Assembly: GCA_026545765.1 (NCBI GenBank)
Contig: CM048840.1
Location: 52,576,580-52,640,579, forward strand
DNA: 64,000 nt
Direction of reading: 5' to 3'
Origin: Plantago major
Lineage: Eukaryota > Streptophyta > Magnoliopsida > Lamiales > Plantaginaceae
A model generated the notes under the pieces. It was not told the origin of the DNA, made no database searches, and was given only the letters and a program-made list of their open reading frames with translations. The translations under genes were made by a program, and so were the position numbers. Shown here one piece after another: positions 32,871 to 45,139 of this stretch; position 1 is the stretch's first letter; each line of letters starts with the position of its first letter.

Positions 32871-33172
32871 GCTACTCATGTTATGCGAAGACATAATCAA
32901 TAAAGCAATTAAACAATCAACACACATAATCTAATACTAGAAACGAAGAATCGAACGATTGATATAATTTACCCTTCGTTGTCACAAACCCTAGGTAGAA
33001 TTGAAGAACCTGAATCGAATCGATGTCGGATAGTATGTAGATTCTGCTCCCAATCAATCACAATCGTCGGATTACAAGGTGAAAACCGGTTCAATCACCT
33101 CAAAACGGGTAATTGCCTTGGAAAATAGGTCTAGCTTGAGAGCAATGTCTGAATATTTGACAATAGATCAAT
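32871..33172 (-). repeat. 3' LTR of element C, distal part
   Basis: Matches 50200-50500 of the 5' LTR almost base for base, starting at GCTACTCATG and ending with the TCAAT copied by the copia insertion. Confidence 0.88.
33168..33172. repeat. Target site duplication of copia element 2 (left)
   Basis: TCAAT, repeated at 42825-42829. The undisturbed site exists at 50496-50500. Confidence 0.95.
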
Positions 33173-34582
33173 TGTTAGGAATATCTGTTAGTATTTTGAT
33201 CACTCATCACATGTTCTTATCTTAGCCAAAAAGGTGATTAAGTACTCTTGGTTCACTTGAACATTGTAAAAGAGGAAATCACTGAGTATGATTAGTCTAG
33301 TAAATCTTGTATTAGGATTATAGGTCTCTGAGTGTAATTTTTATTTCAAGAAGACCATGAAGATCAATTCTAGCAATGGAGCTTTTCTGAAGATTAGAAG
33401 ACTGAAGATTGCACAAGGTTTATGAAGACACAAAGGTTTAGTCTAACTCAGAAAGACTATGTCCTTAATCCTTTCTTAAGTATATTAACTTACTTTCGAA
33501 ATATGATTCTGGACATATGACATCATGAGTATGGAGCATGCAAGCCATCAGAAAGGCTCATGTATCCGTTGAGACTAAAGGACAATGAACAGTACTATGC
33601 ATTAAATGCATCGCGTAAATCTTTAAAGCAGTCCTCTCTGAAAACTGAGATAGTGACTTCTGAGTACATAGTTCAAGATATAAACAGATATAATTTAATA
33701 GATAGCACAACAGATACAATTCAAACGCTTCTCAAATTTATCTATATATATCACACACTTAGATGCTTGAAGCACATACCTTAGAACGCTCTATCTTGCA
33801 AACTTACCATCAAGCAAAGTATTCTCTCAAGCACTCTACTACCTTTCTGAAAGCTTTCTGTTGCTTGAAGAATCACTAGTAGTTCTAAGTTGTCCTGAAC
33901 CTTAACAAGAGATTGTTATTCGTGAAAGAGTTGAACTATCAGATACCCTTTCTGAAGCTCATTCTCCAGAACGGACACCAATTACTTGGGTCAGTAAAGA
34001 GCAGACTGCCATCCACTGAACAAGTGTATTAAGTAGTCTCGTTCTGTTTGGCCCTCTGAAAACATAACTGAAAAGTTATACGAGAAGCCTCTCTGACAAA
34101 CCTTATAACCAACACCATCAAGGCGTGGAGTAGAGGAAGTACTTGATTTGGGAAATCAGGGAATAACTCCAAGGTTATCTGAGTAGAGGAAGTACTTAGC
34201 TCTAGGAGCTGGGGAATAACTCAGGATGAACATTTGGTTGGGAACCATTTGTTTAGGAATCTTAGAATATGATTATTGTAAGGTGAACTCAATTATCTGT
34301 TCTAGTGAATTCTAGGTCTCAGAAAGACCGAAGTGGATTAGTTGGAGGATTGCGCCACCTCCAGATACCACTATACTTGCTGTGTCATTTACCTTTCTCA
34401 GATTTACATTTCAAATAAGCACACACACATACTTATTTTTTCTCACTTACCTATCTTAAAGTCTTCCGCTCAATTTAAGTATCGAAACCCCTGTGTTCGA
34501 GAACTGTTTATCGACAAAATTTTAAAAGACTATTCGCCCCTCCCCCCACCTAGTCTTTTACTTTGCCGTTATCCGACCAACA
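33173..34582 (+). repeat. 5' LTR of copia element 2
   Basis: 1410 bp, TGTTAGG to CAACA. A TATATATA sequence at about 33742 may be its TATA box. Confidence 0.95.
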
Positions 34583-34584
34583 AG

Positions 34585-34599
34585 TGGTATCGAGGCGGG
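34585..34599 (+). promoter_or_regulatory. Primer binding site of copia element 2
   Basis: TGGTATCGAGGCGGG, a mutated version of the tRNA-Met-type site (TGGTATCAAAGC in element 1). Confidence 0.75.
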
Positions 34600-34697
34600 A
34601 GGTTCACAAGCCTTCAGATCAACCTATATCCCCAGATAGGTGAAGAAACTTTGTCCCTCTCTGAGGACTATATAATTTGTGTGTTAAGTGTGCAGGT

Positions 34698-36437
34698 ATG
34701 GCTCTGAGTGATGCGCCCATTCTGAAACCAGAAAACTACGAGAAATGGAAGAACAACATGATGCTCCATCTGGAGGCCATTAGTGATGAGATGATCTATG
34801 TCATCAATGAAGGGCCTATCAAAATCAGATAACTCAAACAAGTTACTGAGGTGTCTGATGGAAGAAAAGCCTCAGACAAGGAAGATGGAAGCAAGGATAT
34901 GGCTGCTAGTGATAGTGGTCATGTTGCTCGTGGAAGCATTATGTATGAAGACAAGCCAAGAGAGCTGTGGACATCTGAAGATGCCAAGAGACACAGATTG
35001 GATGGTTAAGCTCGTAATATAATCATCAGATCAACACCTGAGCACATACAGTGTAAATTGTGGGGTGCTAAAACGGCGAAAGTTGCCTGGCAATTGATTG
35101 AAGAAATCTATGCCGGAACTGAGAAAACCAAAGAAAACAAGTTCGAAGTTCTTAAATTGAAGTTCCAACACTTCAAACAAGGTCCCACTGAAACTCTGGA
35201 AGAACTTGATTTCAGATTTACTACTCTTATGAGTGATATGGTTGCACTTGGTGAAAGCAATAGATACTCCCAGTCAGAAAAGATTAAGACTATTGTCAGA
35301 AGTCTCAATCACAACTGGGAACACACTAAGTTCTTTTATTTCAATCAAGGGATGCCAAATATTACTCCAATAGAGCTCTTCTCTCATCTTGCTACTGTAG
35401 ACTATGAGACAACTCAGAGAGAACAAACAGCTGAAAAGCTACAAAGTGTTGCTCTAGTTTCTCAAGGTACTTCTGAAAAGAAGGATACCAAAGAAGCATC
35501 TGAAGAAAATGCTCTTGCAGTAAGACATATGAAGAAATTTGTGAGTCAAGAGATTGAGAGAAGAAAAGCTAAGGAAAAGCTAAAAAAGCATCTTGGCCCA
35601 AACTATCATCAGTACAAGAACATACAAATGAACAACTCTCTAAACACCCCCATTCAGAAAGGTGTTAGTAATCAAGTCAGCGAAATAGGAAATGATATCT
35701 GTTTCTATTGTCAAAAGCCTGGTCACTTCAAGAGAGATTGTCCTGCTTTAAACAAGCTCAAGACAGGTGATAAGAAGGACATAAGAAATTTCAAGAGAAA
35801 TCAAAAGGCCTTACTGACTGAAGAAAAGAAGAAGATTCAAATTCAACTTGATGCTCTAGACATTGAAACAGATTCTGAAGATGGAGATTCAGATGACTCA
35901 AACCTACCATCACCAGAATTGTGTGGAATCACCCACGATATAATCGACTTCGGCCTTAAGAAGAATGAAATGTGTGGAGTTGCTGAGATTGCTGGTCCAG
36001 ACATCTCCAACATTGAAATGTGTCTTATGGGTGATGAGGTAACTAACAATTCACAATTTCTGTACTATGAGAGTGATAATGGAATTGAGGATCTGGAGTT
36101 GGTCAAGAGTGAATTGGATCGTTATGAGAAAGAATTTCTGGAAGCACAATCCAAAACCAGAATTCTAGAGCAAAGCAAAGAAACTCTTGAAAAAGAGGTT
36201 TCTGAGCTAACCAGAGTATCTGAAAACAAGAATGCTGAAATAGCCTTTCTGAAAGCTCAGATATCTGAGAATAAAAATTCTCACAAACTAGCCTTGGATG
36301 AACTCAATAAGAAATTAATGAAGCTGCTTTCTGAAAATGAAGAACTCAGAAAGAAAGAGCTATCCTTCCAATCTTATGCAAAAGCTAGTGACACTCTCAC
36401 TAAGGTTCAATCCTATCTAAGAGATCCCTCTATTTGA
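34698..36437 (+). pseudogene. Gag, copia element 2
   Basis: ATG at 34698 (MALSDAPILKPENYEKW). Two in-frame TAA stops, 34830-34832 and 35007-35009, interrupt the N-terminus; from 35010 the frame is open for over 470 codons. Features in order: WGAKTAKVAWQLIEE and LKFQHFKQGPTETLEELDF (UBN2-type gag), zinc knuckle CFYCQKPGHFKRDC, an acidic linker with SPELCGITHDIIDFGLKKN, and a coiled coil of about 100 residues ending AKASDTLTKVQSYL. The frame stops at 36437 where pol should follow. Confidence 0.9.
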
Positions 36438-37543
36438 AGCAATCCAGTTAGAAAATGCAAAAGGTTGCCCAGGAGACTTTGTTTTGAAGGCCATCAGAAC
36501 TAGTCATCTCCAGAAACACTGGAGTACTTTAGCTCTTATTCTGGTCCGTTGCTTTGATGGCAACAAAGGTGGAGTAGACCAGATAAGCATGGAGATATGG
36601 ATGATGATGCATCTTCTGAACAAGAAGCATGAAGGGCAGGAAACCCACTTCAATTGGCAATCGCCTCAACAAATTCCTTGGACATATTGAGGAATTTGAG
36701 CCCAAAATCAGCAATGGCCTTGCTGAGCCAAAAGCCAATATGCACTTTGGTCTCAGAATCTGTTACATTCTGGAAACAATGGGAATCACTCCCAGAGAGA
36801 GGCAGGAAATCCCAGTCACCAACTCCCTTTCCAGACACGCTTTTGAAGAAAAGGAGAAACTTGCTGCTGAGAACGCACTCAGAAAGGCAGAAGAAGAAGA
36901 AAATGCAAAGCAAGGTGAGGAGGTCTCTGAGCAAGCTCAAGCTAAACCTCCACTTGCCAAGAGAAAGAGGACTCATAGCAAAAGAGCCTCCAAGCCCCTA
37001 AGCATACAAGAGGTGCAACCTTCTGGAGAAAAGGTCTCAGAAGATGTTGGACGCTCAGAAAGGCAACTCCAGAATGCCCCAAGAATCCTGAACCAGAATG
37101 CTCCAGAACTCTCCAGAGATGATAGAAATATCATAGATGGGTCTGCACCAACACAGAATAGTGATTCTGAGGATGATGAATTACTTGCAAAAGTACTCAA
37201 AAGATTCAAGTATGAGACCCATGGAGGAGCATCAAGCTCAGCTCTTCAGAAAGACAAGAGCCCCTCTGCCCAGCAGGAAGAAGAAGGTCTGGGTGAGGAA
37301 GATAGAATGATGGAAGATGTTGCAATTGCTTCCACATTCACAATGCCAGCACTTAATATTGCTGAAGAAAATCCTGTTTTAACATAGGTTCCTCAACCTT
37401 CTGAGAAAGCTCAACTCTCAGAAAGGGATCAAACTGAGATGGAAACTCAGAATGATACTGCAAAGGAGAACAACAATGAGCACAGAGAGACTGTGGAATC
37501 ACCACAAGTCCAAGAGATTAATGATCAGCCTGACTCTATTCAG
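36438..37543 (+). pseudogene. Extra 3' ORF of copia element 2, first exon (5' part deleted)
   Basis: It begins in mid-domain at about 36480 (KAIRTSHLQKHWSTLALIL, matching MVHWDVLACILHRCFDG of element 1). A shift near 36640 leads to EPKISNGLAEPKA and GLRICYILETMGI, then basic clusters (AKRKRTHSKR) that resemble nuclear localisation signals, and an acidic stretch DSEDDELLAKVL. A TAG stop at 37385-37387 breaks the frame before the exon ends SIQ at the donor 37543/37544. Function unknown. Confidence 0.7.
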
Positions 37544-38339
37544 GTAACAAAGATAGTTTGTATCTAACATGTCAACATAATTGTATGTTAACTTGTTACT
37601 CATAAGCTGTATTTGTTACAGGCCAACTGGGAGACACACTTTCAGGGGGAAGAAAACTTGTCCGCCCCCTTGAATCAAGAAGAGGTTCCTCCAACCTCAG
37701 AACATTAAGAAGAGCCTGTCCCACATGTAGTAAAGTTATCTCTGAACAAGAAATAACTAAAAATGCTCTTATCTTATGTTCTAATATTCTTAATGTCTCT
37801 TCTTAGGCTCCAACTGAGGAAGTAGTGGTGGTGGAACTAACACCCCAAAACCTAGAGATTCCAGAGGCTGAAAAGCTTTCTGAGGAAGTATTTACTGAGC
37901 CTTCTACTGAGAAGGTAAGTAATCAGTAATAGTCTTCTTAAAAAATGCTCTGGAAAAACCACTACTAAATCTTTTATGTTTGTTCTTACAGGCTCAGTCA
38001 GAAGAACAATTGGATGGAGAAACAGTTGTGTTATCTCCTCCAAAGGAAACTAAAACTACTGAACAAGCAGTATCTGCAGAAAAGGTTCCAGAAACCCCCA
38101 AGGTTTCTGAGAAATATGCCGCTGAGCTTCCTCACTTGGAAGTTCTAGCAGAAAGAAAAGTTGATGAGGATCAGACTTCTCCTCACAACAAGGTATCTGA
38201 GGCCTCTGTGCCCAAGCAAGCAGAAGTACAGGATAATGAGCCTAGTGTTTCTATACAGGTATGCTCAGAAAGCCTATTTTCGCTTACAGATACTAACTCA
38301 AGTAGTTTGAGCAAAACTAACTTGAACACTTTCTTTCAG
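37544..38339 (+). pseudogene. Short phase-0 exons and introns of the copia 3' ORF
   Basis: Introns: 37544-37621 (78 nt), 37727-37806 (80), 37915-37991 (77), 38259-38339 (81), all GT...AG with T-rich ends. Exons: 37622-37726 (105 nt), 37807-37914 (108), 37992-38258 (267), all multiples of three, each starting with an Ala codon (GCC or GCT). The peptide is rich in Glu, Pro, Lys, Ser. A TAA in the first short exon (37706-37708) shows this copy has decayed. The splice positions and exon starts agree with element 1 (672-64). Confidence 0.75.
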
Positions 38340-40970
38340 GCTCAAAGTCTAGTTCCAATTGATTTACTCAAGGCCTTCCAGAAGCACACCTTAAAGAAAC
38401 ATCTCAAGTGCTTCAGACAATAGCAGAAACTCAGAAAGGATGACCTTTCTGAATTAGCCAGAGTAATTGACGTCCCAGAGAAGAGAGCAATCGCCTTCAA
38501 TCTGGAAGATTATATCCATGCATTGTTCCCAACAGAGTCCTACACATTGCCACTCTGATGCATGAAGACTTCATTCATGAAGTAGCACAAAGACTTTTGG
38601 CAGAATTCAAGTCTGCGGATGCTCAAACCCAAGAGCAGATGGTTACCCATCCTGCCTTGCCCAGCAAGCTCACAACCTACCCAACTGAGCAAGAGGAAGT
38701 TAATGGGAGGATGATCACACTTCCTGATGTGATCAACCTGGTTTCTGAAGATGGGGAAGAGATGGACGAAAATGATTATCAAGAACCTCCCTCTGAGCAT
38801 CCAAACCAAGAAGCAAAGAAAAAGGATGATGATGATGACCAGAATGATGATCCTCAACCTGGACAAGGTGGGATTCAGAAAGCCAACAAAGGAAGTGGAG
38901 CACAGGATAATCCTTCCAATGCTCAGAAAGCCCCATCATCATCACCTCCCAAGTCTCATCAAGATACCCAACAGGCTGAACATAATGATGCCATAGAAGA
39001 AATTTCAGCTGCTGAGTTTACGATTGAACAACTCAGAAAGGTGTTGGAAGAAGAGAAGAGAATCAACTTAGAGTGTCAAGCTCTTGTTGATGAAAAGGAG
39101 GCCAAACTCAAGAAGCTCAGAGAAGCTAATGCCAAAGAATTGGCACTCCTAGATGAGCAAAGAAATTTGAAAAATGCCATTGTTGTCACAGCTGCTGAGA
39201 TAGATGCCATGGATGACAATGATGATGAAGAGCATGATGCTGAGACTGCATCAGAGAGACCTTCTACATCTCTCAGAAGGCCAGCACACTTGATGGAAAG
39301 CAGAAGAAGATTGTCAATCTGCAAACAATCCAAGAAAAGGATTATGATAGTGATGCTGAAACCCACAACTTGATTACTGAAGCAGAAGATGAGAGACTTG
39401 TCATTCAGCACAAAAGATCCCTACTTGCTCCTCATATATTCTCTGCACCAAGTAGGTCAAGAAGTGAAGAGCACCGTGCCAGGAATAGTATCTTTTTAGA
39501 GCTCAGAAATACACTAGTTGCCCAAGACAAGTATGCTAAAATCATCCAGAAGAGATGAAGCCATTGTCACGTTTACTCAACAGAGCAACCAAAGATAGCT
39601 CTCTCGAAAGACCTAGGGTTGGTCAGGATGAGGATTGTAACAATGCTAATGCAAGATTGAATGAAGCCATACCATGTCTCGCAAGCCAACGCCATCCTAA
39701 GGTCGCTTGAAGACCTCAACACAAAGGAGCGAGGAACTGTTAGATGTAACAAAGAGTCAAGAAGGAACTTCAAGAATTGGTCAGGGTGCACAACAATCTC
39801 CAGAAAAACTTTGAAACTCTCTCTGAAGCTTATGCTATCATGAGTCAGTCATTCATGACTAAGGGGGAGGAAGAGATGCCTCAGAAAGGCAGAGGAAGAA
39901 AAGGAAAACAATCAAATCCTCCCTCCTCAAGTCAACTTGTCATTAAGGACACCACTGGAGACACCCTTGCTGAAGAAGTTGTTCCAGATCAACCAAATTT
40001 GAAAAGTATGGTCACTAGGGGAACCAAGTCCCTTAGAATCTCAGAAGAGAAGAAGACTTCTGAAGAAGAAGAAAAGGAAGAAGGAGAAGTGAGAGGCCAA
40101 GAAAGCAGCAAGTCTCCAATTTTGGACTTCAATGATGATGAGGATGATTCTGATGAACATCCACTTCACAAGAAAAGGAGACAAGCAACTACTTCACAAC
40201 CTCCAACACCAAGTCTATACAAGGAACATCCACCAGCACAGCCCCAAGGCAGGAAGAAAGGGTCAGAGGATCTCCTAACAGAAGGCCACCAAACAGAAAA
40301 GCAAGAAGGGATTTCCAGTTTGGCAGAGTAAACAATGAAACACATCAAGAAAGGCCAACTGATGCCCACATTGAGTATATGAAGACCAGTAATGAAGAAT
40401 CTTCATATAGGTGCATTCTGAACAAGAGAGGGTATTGGATTCTGGAACTACAACATCTACTTGTCAATGATAAGTTTCCAACTCCCATCCTCAACCAGAT
40501 CTAGAAATGGAGAGAAGGCAAGCCAGAATTGCTAAAACCTGAGCACCTTCATGCCTGGCTAAACTTTGAAGTAGAAAAGAGGAATGAAGCCAGAAAGATG
40601 GACCTTTCTTTTGCCTGTCCTTACCCAAAACCTGATGATATACAGAAGGTAAGAAAACTGGATGGTAGCTACAGCAGGAAGAACAAACTAGGTGTTTCAA
40701 CCTATGAGTCATTCTATATGACATTGGATGAATACCTAGATGATATACACTATCTGGAAGAAATATACAAGTATTTCAACTGTCTCACCGCCAAGAGACC
40801 ATGCACAGGTGCAGGAAAGTACTTCAGGTCAAACATTTTCTGCGGAAGAATCACAAGCTTGCAAGAGTTACCATGAAATATGTGACTTATCGAGAAAGAC
40901 AGGCTCTCGTCGGAAGGATTCTTTATGACTATGTCCAAGAATGCAGAAAAGTGGATGATCATGTCAACTG
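38340..40970 (+). pseudogene. Extra 3' ORF of copia element 2, C-terminal exon
   Basis: Starts at the acceptor 38339/38340. It continues through several frames: ELARVIDVPEKRA and NLEDYIHALFP, then 38558-39373 (acidic linker, then a coiled coil FTIEQLRKVLEEEKRINLE), 39777-40331 (basic and acidic low-complexity), and a terminal domain 40345-40930 with ILNQ, KWREGKPELLKPEHLHAW, YESFYMTLDEYLDDI, YFRSNIFCG and YRERQALVGRILYDYV. The terminal domain is the best conserved part, recognisable in copia element 3. No membrane span. Stops and shifts mean it is not expressed intact. Confidence 0.65.
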
Positions 40971-41388
40971 ATCCAGAAAGGATGCTGAAGAACTTGAGGT
41001 ATTTGAACCCAAGTTGCATTTCTGAAGACTTGAAGACTAGTAACATTAGAATACTCTCTTGGAGCTTGGACTCTCCTTTGTTCTAATTTACTTAGTATGT
41101 TTTGTTACTTTTTGTAATCTTGCTGATTGTTTCTAAAATTCTATATATGTAAAAGTTGCATCTCTTTCTGTAAACTGTACCTATCTGAAGATCATACTCT
41201 CAGATACTTTTTAATAGATGACAACTTATCAGCAAAGATCACTTCTTGTGATTTGGTTGATGTTTACTTTCTGCACTTAATTCAACTAAAATTGAATATC
41301 ATTTGAAATGATTAAGTGGTGGATTTTTTTTTCTTCCAGGATTACAATTTTGTAATAGGACTTAAAAGATAGTCATGGATGACTGATC

Positions 41389-41403
41389 AAAAAGGGGGAA
41401 ATT
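41389..41403 (+). promoter_or_regulatory. Polypurine tract of copia element 2
   Basis: AAAAAGGGGGAAATT directly before the 3' LTR. Confidence 0.85.
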
Positions 41404-42824
41404 TGTTAGGAATATCTGTTAGTATTTTGATCACTCATCACATGTTCTTATCTTAGCCAGAAAGGTGATTAAGTACTCTTGGTTCACTTGAACATTGTAA
41501 AAGAGGAAATCATTGAGTATGATTAGTCTAGTAAATCTTGTATTAGGATTATAGGTCTCTGAGTGTAATTTTTATTTCAAGAAGACCATGAAGATCAATC
41601 CTAGCGATGGAGCTTTTCTGAAGATTAGAAGACTGAAGATTGCACAAGGTTTATGAAGACACAAAGGTTTAGTCTAACTCAGAAAGACTATGTCCTTAAT
41701 CCTTTCTTAATTATATTAACTTACTTTCGAAATATGATTCTGGATATATGACATCATGAGTATGGAGCATGCAAGCCATCAGAAAGGCTCATGTATCCGT
41801 TGAGACTAAAGGACAATGAAGAGTACTATGCATTAAATGCATCGGCAGAAATGCTGCAAAAAGCAGTCCTCTCTGAAAAATGAGATAGTGACTTCTGAGT
41901 ACATAGTTCAAGATATAAACGGATATAATTTGATAGAGAGCACAGCGGATACAATTCAAACGCCTCTCAAATTTATCTATATATATCACACACTTAGATG
42001 CTTGAAGCACATACCTTAGAACGCTCTACCTTGCAAACTTACCATCAAGCAAAGTATTCTCTCAAGCACTCTACTACCTTTCTGAAAGCTTTCTGTTGCT
42101 TGAAGAATCACTAGTAGTTCTAAGTTGTCCTAAACCTTAACAAGAGATTGTTATTCTTGAAAGAGTTGAACTATCAGATACCCTTTCTGAAGCTCATTCT
42201 CCAGAACGGACACCAATTACTTGGGTCAGTAAAGAGCATACTGCCATCCACTGAACAAGTGTATTAAGTAGTCTCGCTCGCTTGGCTCTGAAAACATAAC
42301 TGAAAAGTTATACGAGAAGCCTCTCTGACAAACCTTATAACCAACACCATCAAGGCGTGGAGTAGAGGAAGTACTTGATTTGGGAAATCAGGGAATAACT
42401 CAAAGGTTATCTGAGTAGAGGAAGTACTTAGCTCTAGGAGCTGGGGAATAACTCAGGAGGAACATTTGGTTGGGAACCATTTGTTTAGGAATCTTATAAT
42501 AGGATTATTGTAAGGTGAACTCAATTATCTGTTCTAGTGAATTCTAGGTCTCAGAAAGACCGAAGTGGATTAGTTGGAGGATTGCGCCACCTCCAGATAC
42601 CACTATACTTGTTGTGTCATTTACCTTTCTGTATTTACATTTCAGCAAAGCACACACACACATACTTATTGTTTCTGCACTTACCTATCTTAAAGTCTTC
42701 CGCGCTCTGAATTTAAGTATCAGAAACCCCTCGGTTTCTGAGAAACTGTGTTTATCGACAAAAGTTTTAAAAGACTATTCACCCCCCCCTCTAGTCTTTT
42801 ACTTTGCCGTTATCTGGACCAACA
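41404..42824 (+). repeat. 3' LTR of copia element 2
   Basis: 1421 bp, same ends as the 5' LTR; followed by TCAAT (42825-42829). Confidence 0.95.
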
Positions 42825-42829
42825 TCAAT

Positions 42830-43399
42830 CCCCCCAAGTAATAATGTTTTTTGTCTAGCTAATAGAAAGAATAAAAAACTAGGTCTCAATGAATTAGGAA
42901 AAATATCGCGAACTGGTGGGCAAATTCGTCGCTGACAAAAGGGTTGGCGTCCGCCATGTATGAGAGTTGGTGGACGCCAAAACATAGCTAGTGGACGCCA
43001 AAATATGTACATGGCGTTTGCCAGTACAAACTTTGGTTACCGCCAATTCATTCTGGATTGAATTGGCGGACGCCAATCTTCTTACTGGCGTTCACTGACT
43101 CTTCGACAAATGACGATTTTGCCCTTCTTGCTCAATTTTACTCCTTTAACTTCGATCCTTTGTATTTTGGCCTCCCCACTCCACTTCTAGCAACCATACG
43201 AAGCATTGAAATTCCATATCTTCCAGATGCATGTAAAATACACCCTGTTTTTTGCCTTCAATTAGCGCGGTTTAACCAAATACCTTTAAAACTCACAAAG
43301 AACATAAAAAGACTCTATGAAAATTACTAAAACTATACTTAAGGATAACAAAAAGACGGTAAAAAAGACTAGATGAGACGATGTAAAACCGACTCATCA
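42830..43399 (-). repeat. 3' LTR of element C, proximal part
   Basis: Matches 50501-51058 and starts (minus) TGATGAGTCGG. It holds the TTGGCGGACGCCAA palindrome cluster (42930-43090) and an insertion of about 30 bases relative to the 5' LTR near 42905. Confidence 0.88.
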
Positions 43400-43436
43400 A
43401 ACTCCCCAAACCGAACCCTTGCTTGTCCTCAAGCAA
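43400..43436 (-). promoter_or_regulatory. Pre-PPT hairpin and polypurine tract, element C
   Basis: Minus strand: TTGCTTG-AGGA-CAAGCAA (43436-43419), then GGTTTGGGGAGTT and the LTR. Confidence 0.85.
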
Positions 43437-45139
43437 CAGACTCTCTAAAAAACCTAGAAAAATGAAAAACACATAGACACAAAGTAAAGTCTAACTCCTA
43501 AGCTACCGAGTCTACGATTGCATATAATAAACCCGAATAATGCAGAAGTTTTGACATCACACTGACATTCATAGAATCACATGCGTAAGTTCAAAAAGTT
43601 CGTTTCCAAAGTAAATAGAACTTAAGTCTAACACGGTAGTCCCTCACAAGTGGATTCTATGCATCTAATCTCTCACACTCCTGGAAGTGTCCAGTAGGGG
43701 TAATCACTCAAGAATATAAAGAGATAAGGAAGGTGACTTGCGTCACAAAGATGCCTCAAATACCTCATGCAATGTACTCAATCAGTTAAGTCAGAAGGGA
43801 CTTTTTCATAGCTCTATAACAATCAGCAGTAGACTTATAAAAAGGTAACCGTTCTCTCTTTTTTCAATTTTTTCATTTTTTGCATACTTCTTTTTTGCAG
43901 TCTTATATATGACCCATATGCTTATATCCTTTTTTTTTTCTGTCTAAATTTTTTGCTAGTGTCTGTTTTACCGAAAGTCCGCACTTTTGTGCGTGCTGGT
44001 TTGGTATACACACCATCAACCCTCACGGTCATATAGCTTTTAAGGGCCACGCCGGTATATAGGTAGTATCTGAAATGTACCCAACACGACTAACGGTGGT
44101 AACTAGTACCATAGATCCACTCCGAGACTTATTTTTTTGTTTTGAGAGAACGAAAAACCCGAACACAGTCTTTATTAATACAAGTGGTGCACATAAACCT
44201 CCTCCCCAAACCTGTTCTTGGAACGGGTTTGGCATAAGCAAATAAGAATGTAAAACATGTCGTTCGTCATATTTAACTTACAGAGAGTACACATGAGAAT
44301 GATGAGGTGCAAACAAGAGAGTTTGCACTTCCCGGGAATTCACACAAGATCAATAATGTCGGTATCAATAATTCACTTTTCCTCGGCTCTTAAGCATGCT
44401 CACAGGTTTTTTGGACTACAGAATTAGAACAGACTTTCTATTTATAGCAGAAACGAACTTAGCAAACTTGAACATGCAAACTACTAATAGTCAAGGATCA
44501 GCCAAAACAGAAGCATTAAACAGGTTTAGTACATGCAATAGACGCTCGACTTGGGAGACAGACTTAGACTCAACAGACGGGCTCGAATAAGAAATACGGA
44601 AATCATAAACAGAGTACGAAATACAGAACACAAAGAAAGGAAGACAAGAGGTAGTTTACTAAGCAACTCCCTCCCCAAACCTAGACTAGAGATGGTCTCC
44701 AGCGAAAAGGCTAAAAAGAAAAGGAAGCGAAGAAGGTACTACCCGAAAAGAAGCGAGAAGAAAACTACTAATCTCCATCATCATCATCCTCTCCTGGCTG
44801 GCGTGAACTACCCGCCTGTGACTGCCAGACCTGCATATCCCGATGCCATCCCTGCATATCTGTATGCCACCCTCGCAGCTCCTCATACTGGGTGGTCCAT
44901 CCCTGTGCAAATGTCTGCTTCTACTCATAATAGCTCGATGGGGAGGACTGAGCTCTCATAATCTTGACCTGAGTGCCTGCTAGCTGTGTATACTGCTGCT
45001 GTAAAGGAGATTGTGAATCCTGTATAGCTCTCTGCTGTGCAGCAATAGTGTCCAGATGCCCAGAGTACTGTGTGCCAAAAGTCGTAAAATGACTATCAAG
45101 ATAGCTTTACAGCCCCTGAAGGTCAAAGGTACCTGCATC
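43437..45139 (-). other. 3' untranslated domain of element C
   Basis: Contains two internal purine tracts with the core GGTTTGGGG (about 44670-44685 and 44203-44217, minus) and the conserved 3' block (44130-43980, minus: CTCGGAGTGGATCTATGG, then ATACTACC-TATA-CCGGCGTGG). No coherent coding frame beyond low-complexity pieces of the 3' ORF end (44686-45100). Confidence 0.65.

Larger units (their letters stand above)
33173..42824 (+). mobile_element. Ty1/copia SIRE-like element 2: gag and intron-bearing 3' ORF, no pol
   Basis: A complete insertion: LTRs 33173-34582 and 41404-42824, both TGTTAGGAAT to ACCAACA, with 5-bp target duplication TCAAT, tRNA-Met-type primer site and PPT. The LTRs differ by a few percent by eye plus small indels. 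The interior holds gag, then passes directly (36437-36480) to the middle of the extra 3' ORF. Protease, integrase, RT and RNase H are missing, as is the start of the 3' ORF with its promoter-like region. It is therefore non-autonomous. Confidence 0.95.

Noticed and set aside
36438..40970. Envelope glycoprotein gene in the copia element
   Set aside because: No signal peptide, transmembrane helix or cysteine-rich ectodomain is visible; basic nuclear-type and coiled-coil regions dominate.
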